Notes under the pieces: model-generated
What the model was told of the DNA's origin: nothing
What the model saw: the letters and a program-made list of their open reading frames with translations, nothing else
The model's database searches: none
In this document: piece after piece, positions 32,539-42,469 of the stretch
How the letters are laid out: each line of letters starts with the position of its first letter
Numbering within the stretch: position 1 is the first letter of the stretch
DNA from: Micropterix aruncella
Lineage: Eukaryota > Arthropoda > Insecta > Lepidoptera > Micropterigidae
Reading direction: 5' to 3'
Assembly: GCA_944548615.1 (NCBI GenBank)
Contig: OX155972.1
Coordinates: forward strand, 5,772,975-5,836,974
DNA: 64,000 bases
Program-made: the position numbers and the translations under genes

Positions 32539-33126
32539 TCGTCGCAAAACGCCACCTTTTCCGAGTACACATTGTCTTAAACATAGGTTAGTCTCAGATC
32601 ATTAGTAACAAGTTAATATTAATGTTAGATCGTTAATTAGGCTAATTAAGTTGTCTCTCCTAGCGCTTTACTTTACATTAAACGAAATACTATATGTTAT
32701 GCTTAAATTAAGTAATCATGCAATTTTCTTTACATTTTAACCTATATTATTTCTAGGGTGAATTGTGGGATTTGGAGTATGTATGATTTTTTGTAACGTC
32801 CACGGTTTTTATTTCGTAGTCTTTTGCCAGTCGCCTCGCCAGGGAATTTATCGTTACCATGTGTTACTAAGGGGTCCTTTTCACGATTTATTTTGAATGG
32901 GAACGTTGTCGGTCCCTGGATTCTCGTGTTTCAGGGTCGACCGCTCGTTTATTTTATATTTTATAGCCCCTTTCTGTCCTTTCCTTTGAGTTATCAGCTA
33001 TTTTTCAAGGAATCTCATATCCTCGGCGTCCGTGACTAATTATGTTTCCTACCCTTTGTAAGAGGGTCTCACTTTTAGGGAAGATTTATCGACCCTGGCG
33101 TCCGCTCTTTCGGATATTCTGAACCA
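31702..33126 (-). repeat. BEL/Pao 3' LTR
   Basis: Plus-strand ends are TGGTTGGG...TCTGAACCA, giving TG...CA termini. It is 1,425 bp, the same as the other LTR, including an ATT microsatellite of the same length (32508-32537). AATAAA signals can be read on the minus strand within it. Confidence 0.95.
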
Positions 33127-33138
33127 TTCCCCCCCCCC
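33127..33138 (-). promoter_or_regulatory. BEL/Pao polypurine tract
   Basis: On the minus strand a run of about ten G followed by AA directly precedes the 3' LTR. This is the expected primer site for plus-strand DNA synthesis. Confidence 0.85.
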
Positions 33139-33479
33139 AATGGGCTCTGAGCCTCATTGGCTCCTGTCTCCATCTATTTGGTTTACCTAATTTACATCTT
33201 ATTTACATAATCCAGTCTTATTTTTTACTCATTCACCTATGGGATTCTACTTATCTAACTGTCATATTCAATTTTCCTTATTGGTCTAGTGAGGTGACGG
33301 ATCTTTCTTATTCAACCTATGAGAATTTCTCATTAATCTACTTAGAATATGTACCGCTTTCCGTTAACTTTCGTTTTTCATTTCTTACGAGACAAACGTC
33401 AACTTGCGTTTTCACTTTTAAATTCTAGCTAGACTATTTTTATTTTCTACTGTGACGAATAGACTTTCGCTTTTTCCAC
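33139..33479 (-). other. BEL/Pao 3' internal non-coding region
   Basis: About 340 bp between the gag-pol stop and the polypurine tract. I see no additional reading frame, so no env-like gene. Confidence 0.7.
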
Positions 33480-36400
33480 TTAGACATTAGTGACAGTTGT
33501 TTCTGCCTGATCAGCTGTTGTATGTATTTTTACAAGTTTACTGACAGGGCGCCTATACACTTTCCCGTCCACTAATAGGTCTACTATTCGCACTTGGCCT
33601 GTTTTGTCAGGGAAAACTTGAGTTACCTGACCTCTGGCCCACCTTCCTCGTTCTAGGGAAGGATCTAACAGGACTACTAAGTCTCCGATTTTTAACGGAG
33701 TTCCCTTTGTCGCCCACTTAGGTCTTTTAACCAACAATGGAAGTACTTCTTTAGACCAGCGGTACCAGAAAGCATCAGCAAGTATTTGCGATTGTTTCCA
33801 GTGATTTTTGTTAGATAACTCAGTTGTATTATTCTGACCTACCGCTGTACTATCATCTGCATGGCCTAATAGGAAATCTGCGGGTGTGAGGGGTCTCTCA
33901 TCCCGAGTATCTAGAGATATATACGTGAGCGGCCTGTGGTTCATCATCGCTGAGACTTCGCATAATAATGTTCTCAGCACATCTTCGTTTGGTGCTCGCT
34001 CCTTTAATATGGCATATAACGATTTTTTTGCCGTTTTTATCTGACTCTCCCAAACTCCACCGAAATGGGGTCCTGAAGGAGGGGAGAAACTCCATTTTAT
34101 CTCGTCGGCACTTAGACGATCCCTCACTTCATGGTTGTCGATAGCTGACAAAACTTTTCTTAATTCAGCGTCCGCACCGCGGAACCCAGTGGCATTGTCG
34201 CTCATAATTTCCCGCGGCTTCCCCCTGGCTGCTATAAAACGTCTTATAGCTAACAAGGCCGAGCTGGTTGACAAATCTCCAGCTAGTTCGATATGGGTCG
34301 CTCTCGTGTTAAAACAAGTGAAGAGTAATCCATATCGTTTTTCCACTTTCTTTCGATTAGTGACGAAGAACGGCCCAAAAGCGTCCAAACCTACAGTGTG
34401 GAAACAGCGCCTTCGGGTGGTTATTCGCGCGGGTGGGAGTTGGCCCATTTGTGCGGTCATAGGCTTCGCGCGGCGGATAGTGCAATAGACACATTCTCGT
34501 GAGATCTTTTTCACCGTTTGTCGCGCCCCAATGACCCAAAACTGTTCTCTCAGCACTGATAAAATTAATTCAGCGCCGCCGTGAGCATTAATCTCGTGTA
34601 AATGTTTCACGAGCAACACCGTGAATCTATCCTTACCGTGTAATATATATGGCCTTTTTGTGTCGAAAGGTGTGTCGTTCGCATTTTCGATCCGGCCTCC
34701 TAACCGTATTAACCCTTCCGCGTCGATATACGCGTTCAATCCGAACAGACGGCTGTCTTTCGGCAATATTTTCTGATGACGTATCAGGTCTATCTCGTGT
34801 GCGAAAATTCGATGTTGTGACTCCTTGATCAGAAATTTTTTCCCGGTTGCGATATCGTCGCTTTCGAGTACTTTTGACGTGGTTTTTTTTCTACACAGAT
34901 CTATAAATTTTTTCACATATGCCATGGTTCGACTCGCCCGCATGTACCGGGAAAATCTATCTATGTCAATTACGCTTTCATTTTTTTCTGTCGTTGTTAG
35001 TACAAGTTTTGTCTTAAATTCTAACAATGCTCTCTCTTCCGGTTTCGGATCGGTTGGCTCCTGGAGCGGCCAGTGTTCTCTACTGCCACGCAAGAAAGCA
35101 GGTCCCGCGAACCATCTACCTTCCGGGCTTAAATCTATCTTGGTGGTATTCCGTGTGCCATCATCAGCGGGGTTGTCGCTCCCTGCTAACCAATGCCACT
35201 GTCTTGGAGACGTGAGCTCATCGATCACACCTAGTCTATTTGCTACAAACTGGAGGTGACATTCCTTTTGTGACAAAATCCACCACCACACATTTTTTGA
35301 GTCTGTCCACATAAAGACGTCATCGAAACTTAATGCGCTCTCTTGTTTTATTTTTGAGGCCAGTTCAGCACCTAACAGCGCCGCAGTCAGTTCTAACCTG
35401 GGGATTGTCAGTTTGCCTTTCAAAGGTGCCACTCGAGTTTTGCTAGCCATAAAGGATACCTTGTGCTCGCCGCTACAGCCTGTAATCCTAACATATGCAA
35501 CGGCGCACATCGCCTTTTCGGACGAATCGCAGAATACGTGCAATTGCCTTTTCTCACCTGCTTGTTTGGTAGCGCCATTATAACGTGAGATTCGCACACC
35601 TTGCGCTAATCTCAGTTCTTGCAACCACCGGAGCCAATATTTAACTACATCGCTCGGGATCTCGTCGTCCCAGGCCACTCGGCTACTCCATACCTGCTGC
35701 ATGATCAGTTTAGCCCTTATAGTTAGCGGTGAAAGCGCACCCATTGGGTCCCATAGCTGCATTATTAATTTTAGCGCTTCCCGCTTCGACGGAATCTTAT
35801 TTCCCGTCGTCAGATCTTCGCTGAGGCGGTCCATGCTCACATTAAATGCTAACTGATCAGAGGCAGGTAGCCACGTCAAGCCTAATATACGTTGTGACGT
35901 CAACTCACCCTTTTCCAGAGATACTTGCGCGAGCGCGCGGTTTTCTTCTGGTATCCCGGTTAAAGCCTCGTTTTTATTTGAAGCCCAACCGGTCATAGTG
36001 AAATTCCCAGCTTTATGAATCAAATTAATTTCCCTGATGACTTGTTTTGCTTCCTCTAACGTGTCTACTCCCGCCAGCAAATCATCAACGTACGAATCGC
36101 GCTCTATTATTTTTACAGCCGCTGGGTACTGGTCCTTAAACCGAGCTGCGTTTTTATTTTTTACGTAGATCGCGGAGGCCGGGGAGCAACAACTACCGAA
36201 TATTAGACAGTCCATTTTTAAGATTTTTGGAGGACTTTCACGCTGGAAACCTCGCCAGAGAAACAGCTGACTGAAGCTATCTTCCTCTCTCACTTTTATC
36301 CGAAGATACATATCTCGTATGTCGGCCGTGAAAGCGATTGCATTTTCACGGAATCGTAATAAAATTCCTAATATGCTATTTAAATAGTCTGGTCCACCTA

Positions 36401-39080
36401 ATAACATGCTATTCAGCGACCCGCCTGCGCCCGAGGACGCAGCGTCGTGAACGACACGAATTTTGTCTTTCTTCGCGGGGTGAATAACCCCCAGGTGCGG
36501 AAGAAATAACACTCGAGGGCGGTTTTTTAATTGTTTTTCCTCGACTTCCGAAGCATACCCCTCAGCTAGATATCTCTCTATCTGCTGGCAGTATTTTTCT
36601 CCATAAAGACGGTCGGAGTCCATTTTCCGTTCCACTGACCTCAGCCGAGTCATTGCCATGTCTCGGTTATCTGGTACGGAAAAGTTCACCTCTTTCCATA
36701 ACAGACCTGTCTCCCATACTCCATTTTTAAAAGAAGTAGTATCTTCTAAGATTTTTTCAGCCCTAACATCGGCCTGAAGCTTTCGCTTTTTCTGTGGCCA
36801 ATCGTACTCTAGCTTCAGATTTTCTTCAAGTAATTTATCTAAAGAAGGTTCATTTTCCTGATTTAAGCATAGCGCCGGGTACCTAATGTCTCGTTCGAGA
36901 GCGTTATTGCCGCCGATAGCCACCCACCCCAGGAGTGTTTTAGATACCGATAGGCCCCCGTCTACCATTTTTAATCCTCTAGAGACTATCAGTTCCCAAC
37001 AATTAGCTCCCAGGAGCAGGTCAGGTTTTAAGGTCGTCGCCTGAGTCGAACGCACCATCCCTCCGATCGGCCTCTGCGCACTTATCACGCTTTTGACCTC
37101 CGGTAGATTTAACGAGGCTACGCTGTAAGCTCGTACTACGTATTCCTTCTTACCTAAATCTCCCCTTACTTTGAAGGACACCGCTTCGGCACTGCTATTA
37201 CTCTCTCTCATATTCCCGATTCCAGAGAGCTGTAATCCCTGCGTCGGGCCTCGAATTCCTAGTTCTATTGCCACGCTCTGATCAATGAGTGAAACAGTCG
37301 CGCCTGCGTCTAACAACGCATATAATGTTTTTCTACCCCGGGTTCCAACTACGGTTATCGGTAATACTTGCAGAATGACCTGATTTCCAGATACTGCGTT
37401 CGCCACTACCTCGGAGCTCGCGCGCGGCGCCGCCGCGATGTCCGCCTCGTTCGCAGGCGGCGGGGCGGTCAGCAGATAATGATATTTGCCCTTTGGAAAC
37501 CGTTTATATGCCGAACACGATTTTCGGCCGTGGTTGTGCCCTAAACATTTAAAACACCTACGCATTTTTTTTATCTCATCCCAGCGGCTTGCTAAAGTTA
37601 GATTTTTAAATTCTTCACATTTATTTAAATAATGGGATTTCTCACACCGAGGGCACTTAGGGTCTTCTTTGCCCTGGGTATGTAAAATATATCTTTTAGA
37701 GCCCGTTTCTTTCTGTCTCTTGTCTCGCGGGTTATCATAACTTTTCCTAGGGAGCTCTGCGGTACACAGACCGGCGTCTTGTGCGCTGATCGCTAATTTC
37801 TCTAACCATAATGCGAAATAAACTAATACCGGATCGTTTAAACCAACCCTTCCCCTGTCAGCTAGCCACAGAGTTAATAAGTTCTTTGGCAATTTTGCCA
37901 CAAGTGAAGCCAATAAGTCTGGATTATAAAGATGTTCTAATTTATTTACCGATTTTACGGTCGCGACCAGATTTTTTATCTGGCACGCAAATCGCATTAA
38001 ACCGTCTGCATCTAGACTATCAGATAACCCTTTTTCTTTCCTCAAATCCGCTATCGTTCTCTGAATAATTAAATTCGTATTACCGAATAGCGCCTCTAAC
38101 GTGGTCATGATATTTGTCACGTTGTCAGGACTTAAAAGCAAACCCGTCACTGCCTCGCGTGCTCTACCTTTTAATGCTGTCTGCAAACGCAATAAGTTTT
38201 GTGCATCATTTAAATGCATTACGTCTGTCGACTGTTTGAAAATAGCTTTGAAGGCTACGAATTCTAAAGGATTCCCGTGAAATGAAGGTAACTCTTTTGC
38301 AAAATGCGGTTTTGTGGACGCTACAGAAAAAATCCTACATACCTCTTTTATCATTTTTTCGCTCGAGCTGCTAATTCCATCGCTGCTCGTACCCAGGTCC
38401 GTATCAGCGGCGGCCTTTACCGCCGCCGCCGACACCGCCTTGGTCTCTGCCCTAGCGTTGTCCGCAGCTGCCGCGCCGCTCGCATTCGCCGCGCCGCCCG
38501 CATTCGCCGCGCCGTCCGCCACCGTCGCGCCGGACGCCGCCGCGTTGCCCGGTTCCGATCGCCCGCCGTCTTCACGCCGCCGTGCCGCTTCTCCATTTTC
38601 TTCTGCGAATGTTCCCCCCCAGGGTTCTGGGGACGTCTCAGCAGCTGGAGTTTGATACTCGGCCCATCTCGACACTCTGCTGGCTGCCGTGTTGTCCCCC
38701 GCGACGTCGCGATCATTTTCCTGACTGCTCGTTTCTGTCCCGAAGGTTTCGGAGACAATTTCCAGCATCCTCATAGCATGCCGCGAGTCTTCTTCCGCTG
38801 CATCCAGTTCTTCCTGCATCGCTGCTCGTTGAAGGTCCATGTCAGCCTCTTCTTCGATTTCTTCAGCCGCTCTGCGCGCCGTGCGCCGCGCAGCCACTTT
38901 TTTCAGTTCCGCATCCAATTTATTTTTATCAGCTTTTTTCTTGGCTTTTTGGAGGTTCACTCTTCGAAGTTCTTCAGATGCTGCTCGCAGTTCCTGAACG
39001 TGCTCGCTTCTTCTGCTGCTCTCTGACCAGGCGCGCGATGAAGATCTTGGATTTTCGGATTGCGTGCTTTTCGAATCCAT
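33480..39080 (-). CDS. BEL/Pao gag-pol polyprotein
   Basis: From the ATG at 39078-39080 the frame runs 1,866 residues without a stop. The frame opens 13 codons earlier at a GTG. Order (residues counted from the GTG): charged coiled coil (about 45-130), Ala-rich linker (about 190-245), DUF1759-type capsid (from about 275, LPSFHGNPLEF), and two zinc-knuckle-like clusters, CPRCEKSHYLNKC (about 486) and CFKCLGHNHGRKSC (about 521). The aspartic protease has LLDAGATVSLID (about 597; DAG where DTG or DSG is commoner). RT has YVDDLLAG (about 1008), followed by a Pao-type RNase H region with CDSSEKAM (about 1200). Integrase has a HHCC zinc segment (about 1505-1545), MSDNATGF (about 1638) and GGVWE (about 1685), and DUF5641 lies at about 1790-1860. 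The product would assemble particles, copy the element RNA and integrate the cDNA. All domains appear present. Confidence 0.95.
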   Translation of the reverse strand: MDSKSTQSENPRSSSRAWSESSRRSEHVQELRAASEELRRVNLQKAKKKADKNKLDAELKKVAARRTARRAAEEIEEEADMDLQRAAMQEELDAAEEDSRHAMRMLEIVSETFGTETSSQENDRDVAGDNTAASRVSRWAEYQTPAAETSPEPWGGTFAEENGEAARRREDGGRSEPGNAAASGATVADGAANAGGAANASGAAAADNARAETKAVSAAAVKAAADTDLGTSSDGISSSSEKMIKEVCRIFSVASTKPHFAKELPSFHGNPLEFVAFKAIFKQSTDVMHLNDAQNLLRLQTALKGRAREAVTGLLLSPDNVTNIMTTLEALFGNTNLIIQRTIADLRKEKGLSDSLDADGLMRFACQIKNLVATVKSVNKLEHLYNPDLLASLVAKLPKNLLTLWLADRGRVGLNDPVLVYFALWLEKLAISAQDAGLCTAELPRKSYDNPRDKRQKETGSKRYILHTQGKEDPKCPRCEKSHYLNKCEEFKNLTLASRWDEIKKMRRCFKCLGHNHGRKSCSAYKRFPKGKYHYLLTAPPPANEADIAAAPRASSEVVANAVSGNQVILQVLPITVVGTRGRKTLYALLDAGATVSLIDQSVAIELGIRGPTQGLQLSGIGNMRESNSSAEAVSFKVRGDLGKKEYVVRAYSVASLNLPEVKSVISAQRPIGGMVRSTQATTLKPDLLLGANCWELIVSRGLKMVDGGLSVSKTLLGWVAIGGNNALERDIRYPALCLNQENEPSLDKLLEENLKLEYDWPQKKRKLQADVRAEKILEDTTSFKNGVWETGLLWKEVNFSVPDNRDMAMTRLRSVERKMDSDRLYGEKYCQQIERYLAEGYASEVEEKQLKNRPRVLFLPHLGVIHPAKKDKIRVVHDAASSGAGGSLNSMLLGGPDYLNSILGILLRFRENAIAFTADIRDMYLRIKVREEDSFSQLFLWRGFQRESPPKILKMDCLIFGSCCSPASAIYVKNKNAARFKDQYPAAVKIIERDSYVDDLLAGVDTLEEAKQVIREINLIHKAGNFTMTGWASNKNEALTGIPEENRALAQVSLEKGELTSQRILGLTWLPASDQLAFNVSMDRLSEDLTTGNKIPSKREALKLIMQLWDPMGALSPLTIRAKLIMQQVWSSRVAWDDEIPSDVVKYWLRWLQELRLAQGVRISRYNGATKQAGEKRQLHVFCDSSEKAMCAVAYVRITGCSGEHKVSFMASKTRVAPLKGKLTIPRLELTAALLGAELASKIKQESALSFDDVFMWTDSKNVWWWILSQKECHLQFVANRLGVIDELTSPRQWHWLAGSDNPADDGTRNTTKIDLSPEGRWFAGPAFLRGSREHWPLQEPTDPKPEERALLEFKTKLVLTTTEKNESVIDIDRFSRYMRASRTMAYVKKFIDLCRKKTTSKVLESDDIATGKKFLIKESQHRIFAHEIDLIRHQKILPKDSRLFGLNAYIDAEGLIRLGGRIENANDTPFDTKRPYILHGKDRFTVLLVKHLHEINAHGGAELILSVLREQFWVIGARQTVKKISRECVYCTIRRAKPMTAQMGQLPPARITTRRRCFHTVGLDAFGPFFVTNRKKVEKRYGLLFTCFNTRATHIELAGDLSTSSALLAIRRFIAARGKPREIMSDNATGFRGADAELRKVLSAIDNHEVRDRLSADEIKWSFSPPSGPHFGGVWESQIKTAKKSLYAILKERAPNEDVLRTLLCEVSAMMNHRPLTYISLDTRDERPLTPADFLLGHADDSTAVGQNNTTELSNKNHWKQSQILADAFWYRWSKEVLPLLVKRPKWATKGTPLKIGDLVVLLDPSLERGRWARGQVTQVFPDKTGQVRIVDLLVDGKVYRRPVSKLVKIHTTADQAETTVTNV

Positions 39081-39163
39081 ATTTTTATTTTTCTTTTCTC
39101 GTTCTTGATCCAAAGTCACTTTTCTTTCCGATTTTCTTTATTCGGCTTGACGGAGGACCACGA
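39081..39163 (-). promoter_or_regulatory. BEL/Pao leader with candidate primer-binding site
   Basis: Directly after the 5' LTR, the minus strand reads TCGTGGTCCTCCGTC. The TGG start, a few bases from the LTR, fits a binding site for a tRNA 3' CCA end. I could not identify the tRNA from memory. The leader is only about 80 bp. Confidence 0.6.
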
Positions 39164-39968
39164 TGGTTGGGATTTTTACCCGGTTTGCATAAACCCACTT
39201 TACTTGTGAATTTACGCGACCCCCTTTGTGCTGGGTAATTACCCCTTCGATTATCTTCAATGGTTTTCACCTTGGACTGTATTCAAATGGTAATCACTCA
39301 CCAGCTAGGTTGGTTTTTCTCTCAGGGGTGGTTGTCTCGAACGATTGGTGGATTCCAACCTCACAAGGAAATTAGTTCGGCGAGAGGCTTCCGTGATAGA
39401 ACCTCACTTTCCTCAGGTCACGCAGGATAAGCTTCCGTCGAAAATAAACACTTTTTATTCGCGAGACTTTCTTTTATTCGGTCACTTATCTTTACTTTTA
39501 CATTGAGTTCCGAGTACTTATAATTTACTACTAAGTCCCGGTGCTTGGATCGCGGCGCGTTCACGCTGATCCTTTGCCAATTTACAACTGAAGCTTTCGC
39601 TCTTTTCTGTCGTCGATCGCCATTACATTTTTTTTAAGATAGCGACCGCCCTTACCTCTCATTGGTCTAGATCCTTCCAGAAATTTCTAAACACACCCCT
39701 ATTACTGCGCCGCACACGTTTTGTCCAATCACGAAACAGGGCGCATAACAGATGCAACCCCGTTTGAGAGAGACATCGCGATCATGCTTCCTCGCTTGCA
39801 CGCTAGAGCGAGAAGCGAATACACTAGTTGTCTCTGTCTTACATTTAAACATTTTATAGACATATTATTTGCTTAATTTAAAAGAAAAGAATCTACCCTA
39901 GTACAGGCATTAACCTAGTTGGGTAGTTTTTAAGACATAATTTTTGTACTACTTTCTCTTAAATAAAG

Positions 39969-40000
<32 letters not shown>

Positions 40001-40588
40001 TCGTCGCAAAACGCCACCTTTTCCGAGTACACATTGTCTTAAACATAGGTTAGTCTCAGATCATTAGTAACAAGTTAATATTAATGTTAGATCGTTAATT
40101 AGGCTAATTAAGTTGTCTCTCCTAGCGCTTTACTTTACATTAAACGAAATACTATATGTTATGCTTAAATTAAGTAATCATGCAATTTTCTTTACATTTT
40201 AACCTATATTATTTCTAGGGTGAATTGTGGGATTTGGAGTATGTATGATTTTTTGTAACGTCCACGGTTTTTATTTCGTAGTCTTTTGCCAGTCGCCTCG
40301 CCAGGGAATTTATCGTTACCATGTGTTACTAAGGGGTCCTTTTCACGATTTATTTTGAATGGGAACGTTGTCGGTCCCTGGATTCTCGTGTTTCAGGGTC
40401 GACCGCTCGTTTATTTTATATTTTATAGCCCCTTTCTGTCCTTTCCTTTGAGTTATCAGCTATTTTTCAAGGAATCTCATATCCTCGGCGTCCGTGACTA
40501 ATTATGTTTCCTACCCTTTGTAAGAGGGTCTCACTTTTAGGGAAGATTTATCGACCCTGGCGTCCGCTCTTTCGGATATTCTGAACCA
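39164..40588 (-). repeat. BEL/Pao 5' LTR
   Basis: 1,425 bp, identical by eye to 31702-33126, including the microsatellite length (39970-39999). It should carry the element promoter, firing towards lower coordinates. Confidence 0.95.
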
Positions 40589-40593
40589 CAAGG
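40589..40593. repeat. BEL/Pao target-site duplication, right
   Basis: CAAGG directly after the LTR end, pairing with 31697-31701. Confidence 0.95.
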
Positions 40594-40828
40594 AATAATC
40601 AAAATTCCGCCTATAAATACGAAATGTATATAATTTAAAATGTAACAGTAGAAAACAATTAATAAAAAATAATTCACCAATAATATAAAAAATAATGAAA
40701 AAAAATCAAAATCAAGGAATAATCAAAAATCCGCCTATAAATACGAAATGTATATAATTGAAAATTTGTAATCTCCCTAATTGAATTATTGTAAAAACAA
40801 AATGAAATCGCATACCTACAATACAATA

Positions 40829-41191
40829 TTATGAGAAATATTCGTTTAATGTGTAAAAGCTTTTATCGATAAGCCATTTTTTCAACGCTGCGGTAAACCC
40901 TTTTCCTTTTATTTCTTTGATATTTGCAGGTAGGTGGTTATAGATTTTTATTGCATTGTATAACATTCCCTTTTTAAATAGAGTTAAATTTGGCTTGGGT
41001 GCTTGTAGCTCATGTTTATTTCGTATGTTATAGCCGTGTTCAACATTGTTTGTTTTGAAATACTGATCATGGTCCCTTATAAATTTGCAGGTTTCCAAGA
41101 TGTATATCGATATAAACGTTAGCACAAACTCCTTTTTAAATAGTGGTTTGCAGCTGTCAGTCTTTGGAATTCCACATATTATTCGTAGCAT
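40829..41191 (-). pseudogene. LINE family F ORF2 C-terminus
   Basis: About 120 codons with the blocks MLRIICGIPKTDSCKPLFK, LTFISIYILETCKFI, YNIRNKHELQAPKPNL and MLYNAIKIYNHLPANIK, ending TLNEYFS. The (L/I)RII.G....S.K.LF..L..LT..S.YI.E pattern is typical of RT C-termini in the Jockey/CR1 group. Catalytic motifs are absent. 5' truncation abuts the MADF remnant at about 41192-41195. Confidence 0.75.
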
Positions 41192-41495
41192 TCGTCAAAG
41201 TATTAAAGGCAAACCATTTACTTTTGTAGCAGTTATCAGATTTATTGCCTTTTTTTTCCTCTTTGAACTCTCTTGCAAAATGACTGAGCAGATTTTTAAT
41301 TTTCCGATCAATCTCTTCTTACTCCATACCAAATGAAATTGCAATTTCCATCAGGGCATCGTGACGCTTATTACGGTTTTTATAGTCCTGAAGCCTACAA
41401 TCCCATAGGAGAGGGCGATCACGATAAATTTCAATTAATGTTGTAGTTTGCGAGTTGGTCCACTCTATAGTAAACAACAGCACTTTGCCGAGCGG
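41192..41495 (-). pseudogene. MADF (Myb/SANT-like) DNA-binding domain remnant of Harbinger element
   Basis: Minus-strand reading from about 41490 gives EWTNSQTTTLIEIYRDRPLL, WDCRLQDYKNRNKRHDALME, IAISFGME, one in-frame stop, then EEIDRKIKNLLSHFAREFKE and YKSKWFAFNTL. The pattern LIE.YR..P.LWD....DY.NR..R..A..EIA...G followed by ...KI.NLRS.F.RE... and SKWFAF is the MADF domain. Harbinger elements usually carry a second gene with such a domain, whose product helps the transposase bind DNA. The opposite orientation to the transposase remnant is also usual. The stop codon and truncation at 41192 make it dead. Confidence 0.75.
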
Positions 41496-41529
41496 CTCTG
41501 CCGATCAACATATTGAGGATGCGACTTTA

Positions 41530-41650
41530 CGGACATGTTAGTGTACCTAGACGGTGGATTTTTTCGTCGACAAGTCTCTACGTTCTTACCTTACGTTATA
41601 CCCTTCTGGGGTGGCGGGCTCGCCCGTTGTAGGTGACACTCCACATCACT
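41530..41650 (-). repeat. Rep1 end fragment, diverged
   Basis: GGGGTGGCGGGCTCGCCCGTTGTAGGTGACA at 41609-41639 is the inverse of the Rep1 end block. Upstream sequence is too diverged to extend with confidence. Confidence 0.55.
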
Positions 41651-41919
41651 TTACCCTGGACAACAGCCGTTGTAATATCTCCGAAGCGTCAGGCGCTTCA
41701 AAACTCACACTGTAAAATCCGATTTTGTTTTACTTATAATGACTACCACACTGCAATAGTCTTCAATTGTATATGCTCATATTTTTTATATTCTACTTGT
41801 AATGCCCTACTATTTATTATATATTTTTATGTTCATGAAGAGATGAAATTATTTTGTAATTCTTTTCGTTTACATGCTATTATTTGCAAAAGGCAATAAT
41901 TTTAGTTTGGTTTTAATTT

Positions 41920-42430
41920 TGGATATCTTATAAAATCGGAGACTATTGCGGTTGTTTGACATTATAAACAAGATAAAAAGCGAATTTTCCGCGTGAATGT
42001 TGTAGCACCCGACGTTTCGGCGACGTTGCAGCCGTCGTTGTCTAGGGTAGACTGAAAGAGCTGTCAATTCGTTATTCCGCGGGTAGGCCGCTTACCGCTG
42101 CCGCCACTGCATAAATTATAATGGTGGTGGGGGGGGGGGGGGGGCGGAGCACGCGAACGTCATGCACATAACACTCACTGTATCCTGTCTTAAGTCCTTG
42201 CGTTCGGCTTTCGGCGGTGGGAACATTTTAAGAAGAGGGTTCCACGTAGAAGAGAGTTTGTAACCGTCGTCCCTATTAAATTCGGGATTCTTCTTATTTC
42301 AATGGCTTCCCGAATCATGCGAGGAAAGTAGAATTGTTGCATACTAACCGCTGAACAAAGGATTGATAGCGCTTTCAGTCTACTCTAGACAATGGCGGCT
42401 GCAACGCCGCCGAAACGTTTGGATATCTTC
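41920..42430. repeat. Repeat Y, copy 1 (long inverted repeat) with poly-G tract
   Basis: The left arm (GGCGACGTTGCAGCCGTCGT, TCTAGGGTAGACTGAAAG near 42018-42058) is inverted in the right arm (CTTTCAGTCTACTCTAGACA, GGCGGCTGCAACGCCGCCGA near 42374-42415). About 320 bp separate them, including a run of about 17 G at 42127-42143. The compact relative is at 58305-58515. Confidence 0.7.
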
Positions 42431-42469
42431 TAATTTATTAACATTATTTTGTCTTGTTTTTTTTTTTAG

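Larger units (their letters stand above)
31702..40588 (-). mobile_element. Full-length BEL/Pao LTR retrotransposon
   Basis: The 8,887-bp element is on the minus strand. It has two LTRs of exactly 1,425 bp that look identical, a 5-bp target duplication (CAAGG), a poly-G polypurine tract and one uninterrupted gag-pol frame. The 5-bp duplication and the domain set (DUF1759 gag, Pao-type protease/RT with YVDD, integrase, DUF5641) place it in BEL/Pao. There is no env-like frame. It lies in the ADAMTSL intron, antisense to the host gene, and inside LINE F. Equal LTRs imply recent insertion. On sequence alone it could be autonomous. Confidence 0.95.
31388..41194 (-). mobile_element. LINE family F (5'-truncated), split by a BEL/Pao element
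   Basis: A minus-strand LINE whose coding end is at 40829-41191 and whose 3' tail is a TTTCTATTTCTATTTC-type run at 31388-31410, about 9.4 kb away. The gap is exactly the BEL/Pao element plus its target duplication. The 3' untranslated region holds a tandem repeat of two ~130-bp units (first unit 31609-31701 plus 40594-40643, second from 40644). The BEL/Pao element sits in the first unit. The second unit shows the unoccupied target sequence. Confidence 0.75.
30951..41526. mobile_element. PIF/Harbinger transposon remnant, interrupted by nested retrotransposons
   Basis: The left end is AGCCGCATCCCCACTA at 30951. The right end, inverted, is AGTCGCATCCTCAATA, finishing at 41526. Matching TTA trinucleotides flank both (30948-30950 and 41527-41529). 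Between them lie a plus-strand transposase N-terminal remnant (31064-31345) and a minus-strand MADF-domain remnant (41192-41495). These are the two kinds of gene expected in Harbinger elements. Everything from 31388 to 41194 is a nested LINE carrying a nested BEL/Pao element. The transposase catalytic core is missing, so it was deleted before or during the later insertions. Confidence 0.7.

Noticed and set aside
32205..33039. Small frames present twice (32205-33039 and 39667-40501)
   Set aside because: They lie in the two identical LTRs and are non-coding LTR sequence.
38304..39026. 240-codon plus-strand frame opposite the BEL/Pao gag
   Set aside because: It is the antisense shadow of the GC-rich Ala/Arg/Glu-rich gag region.
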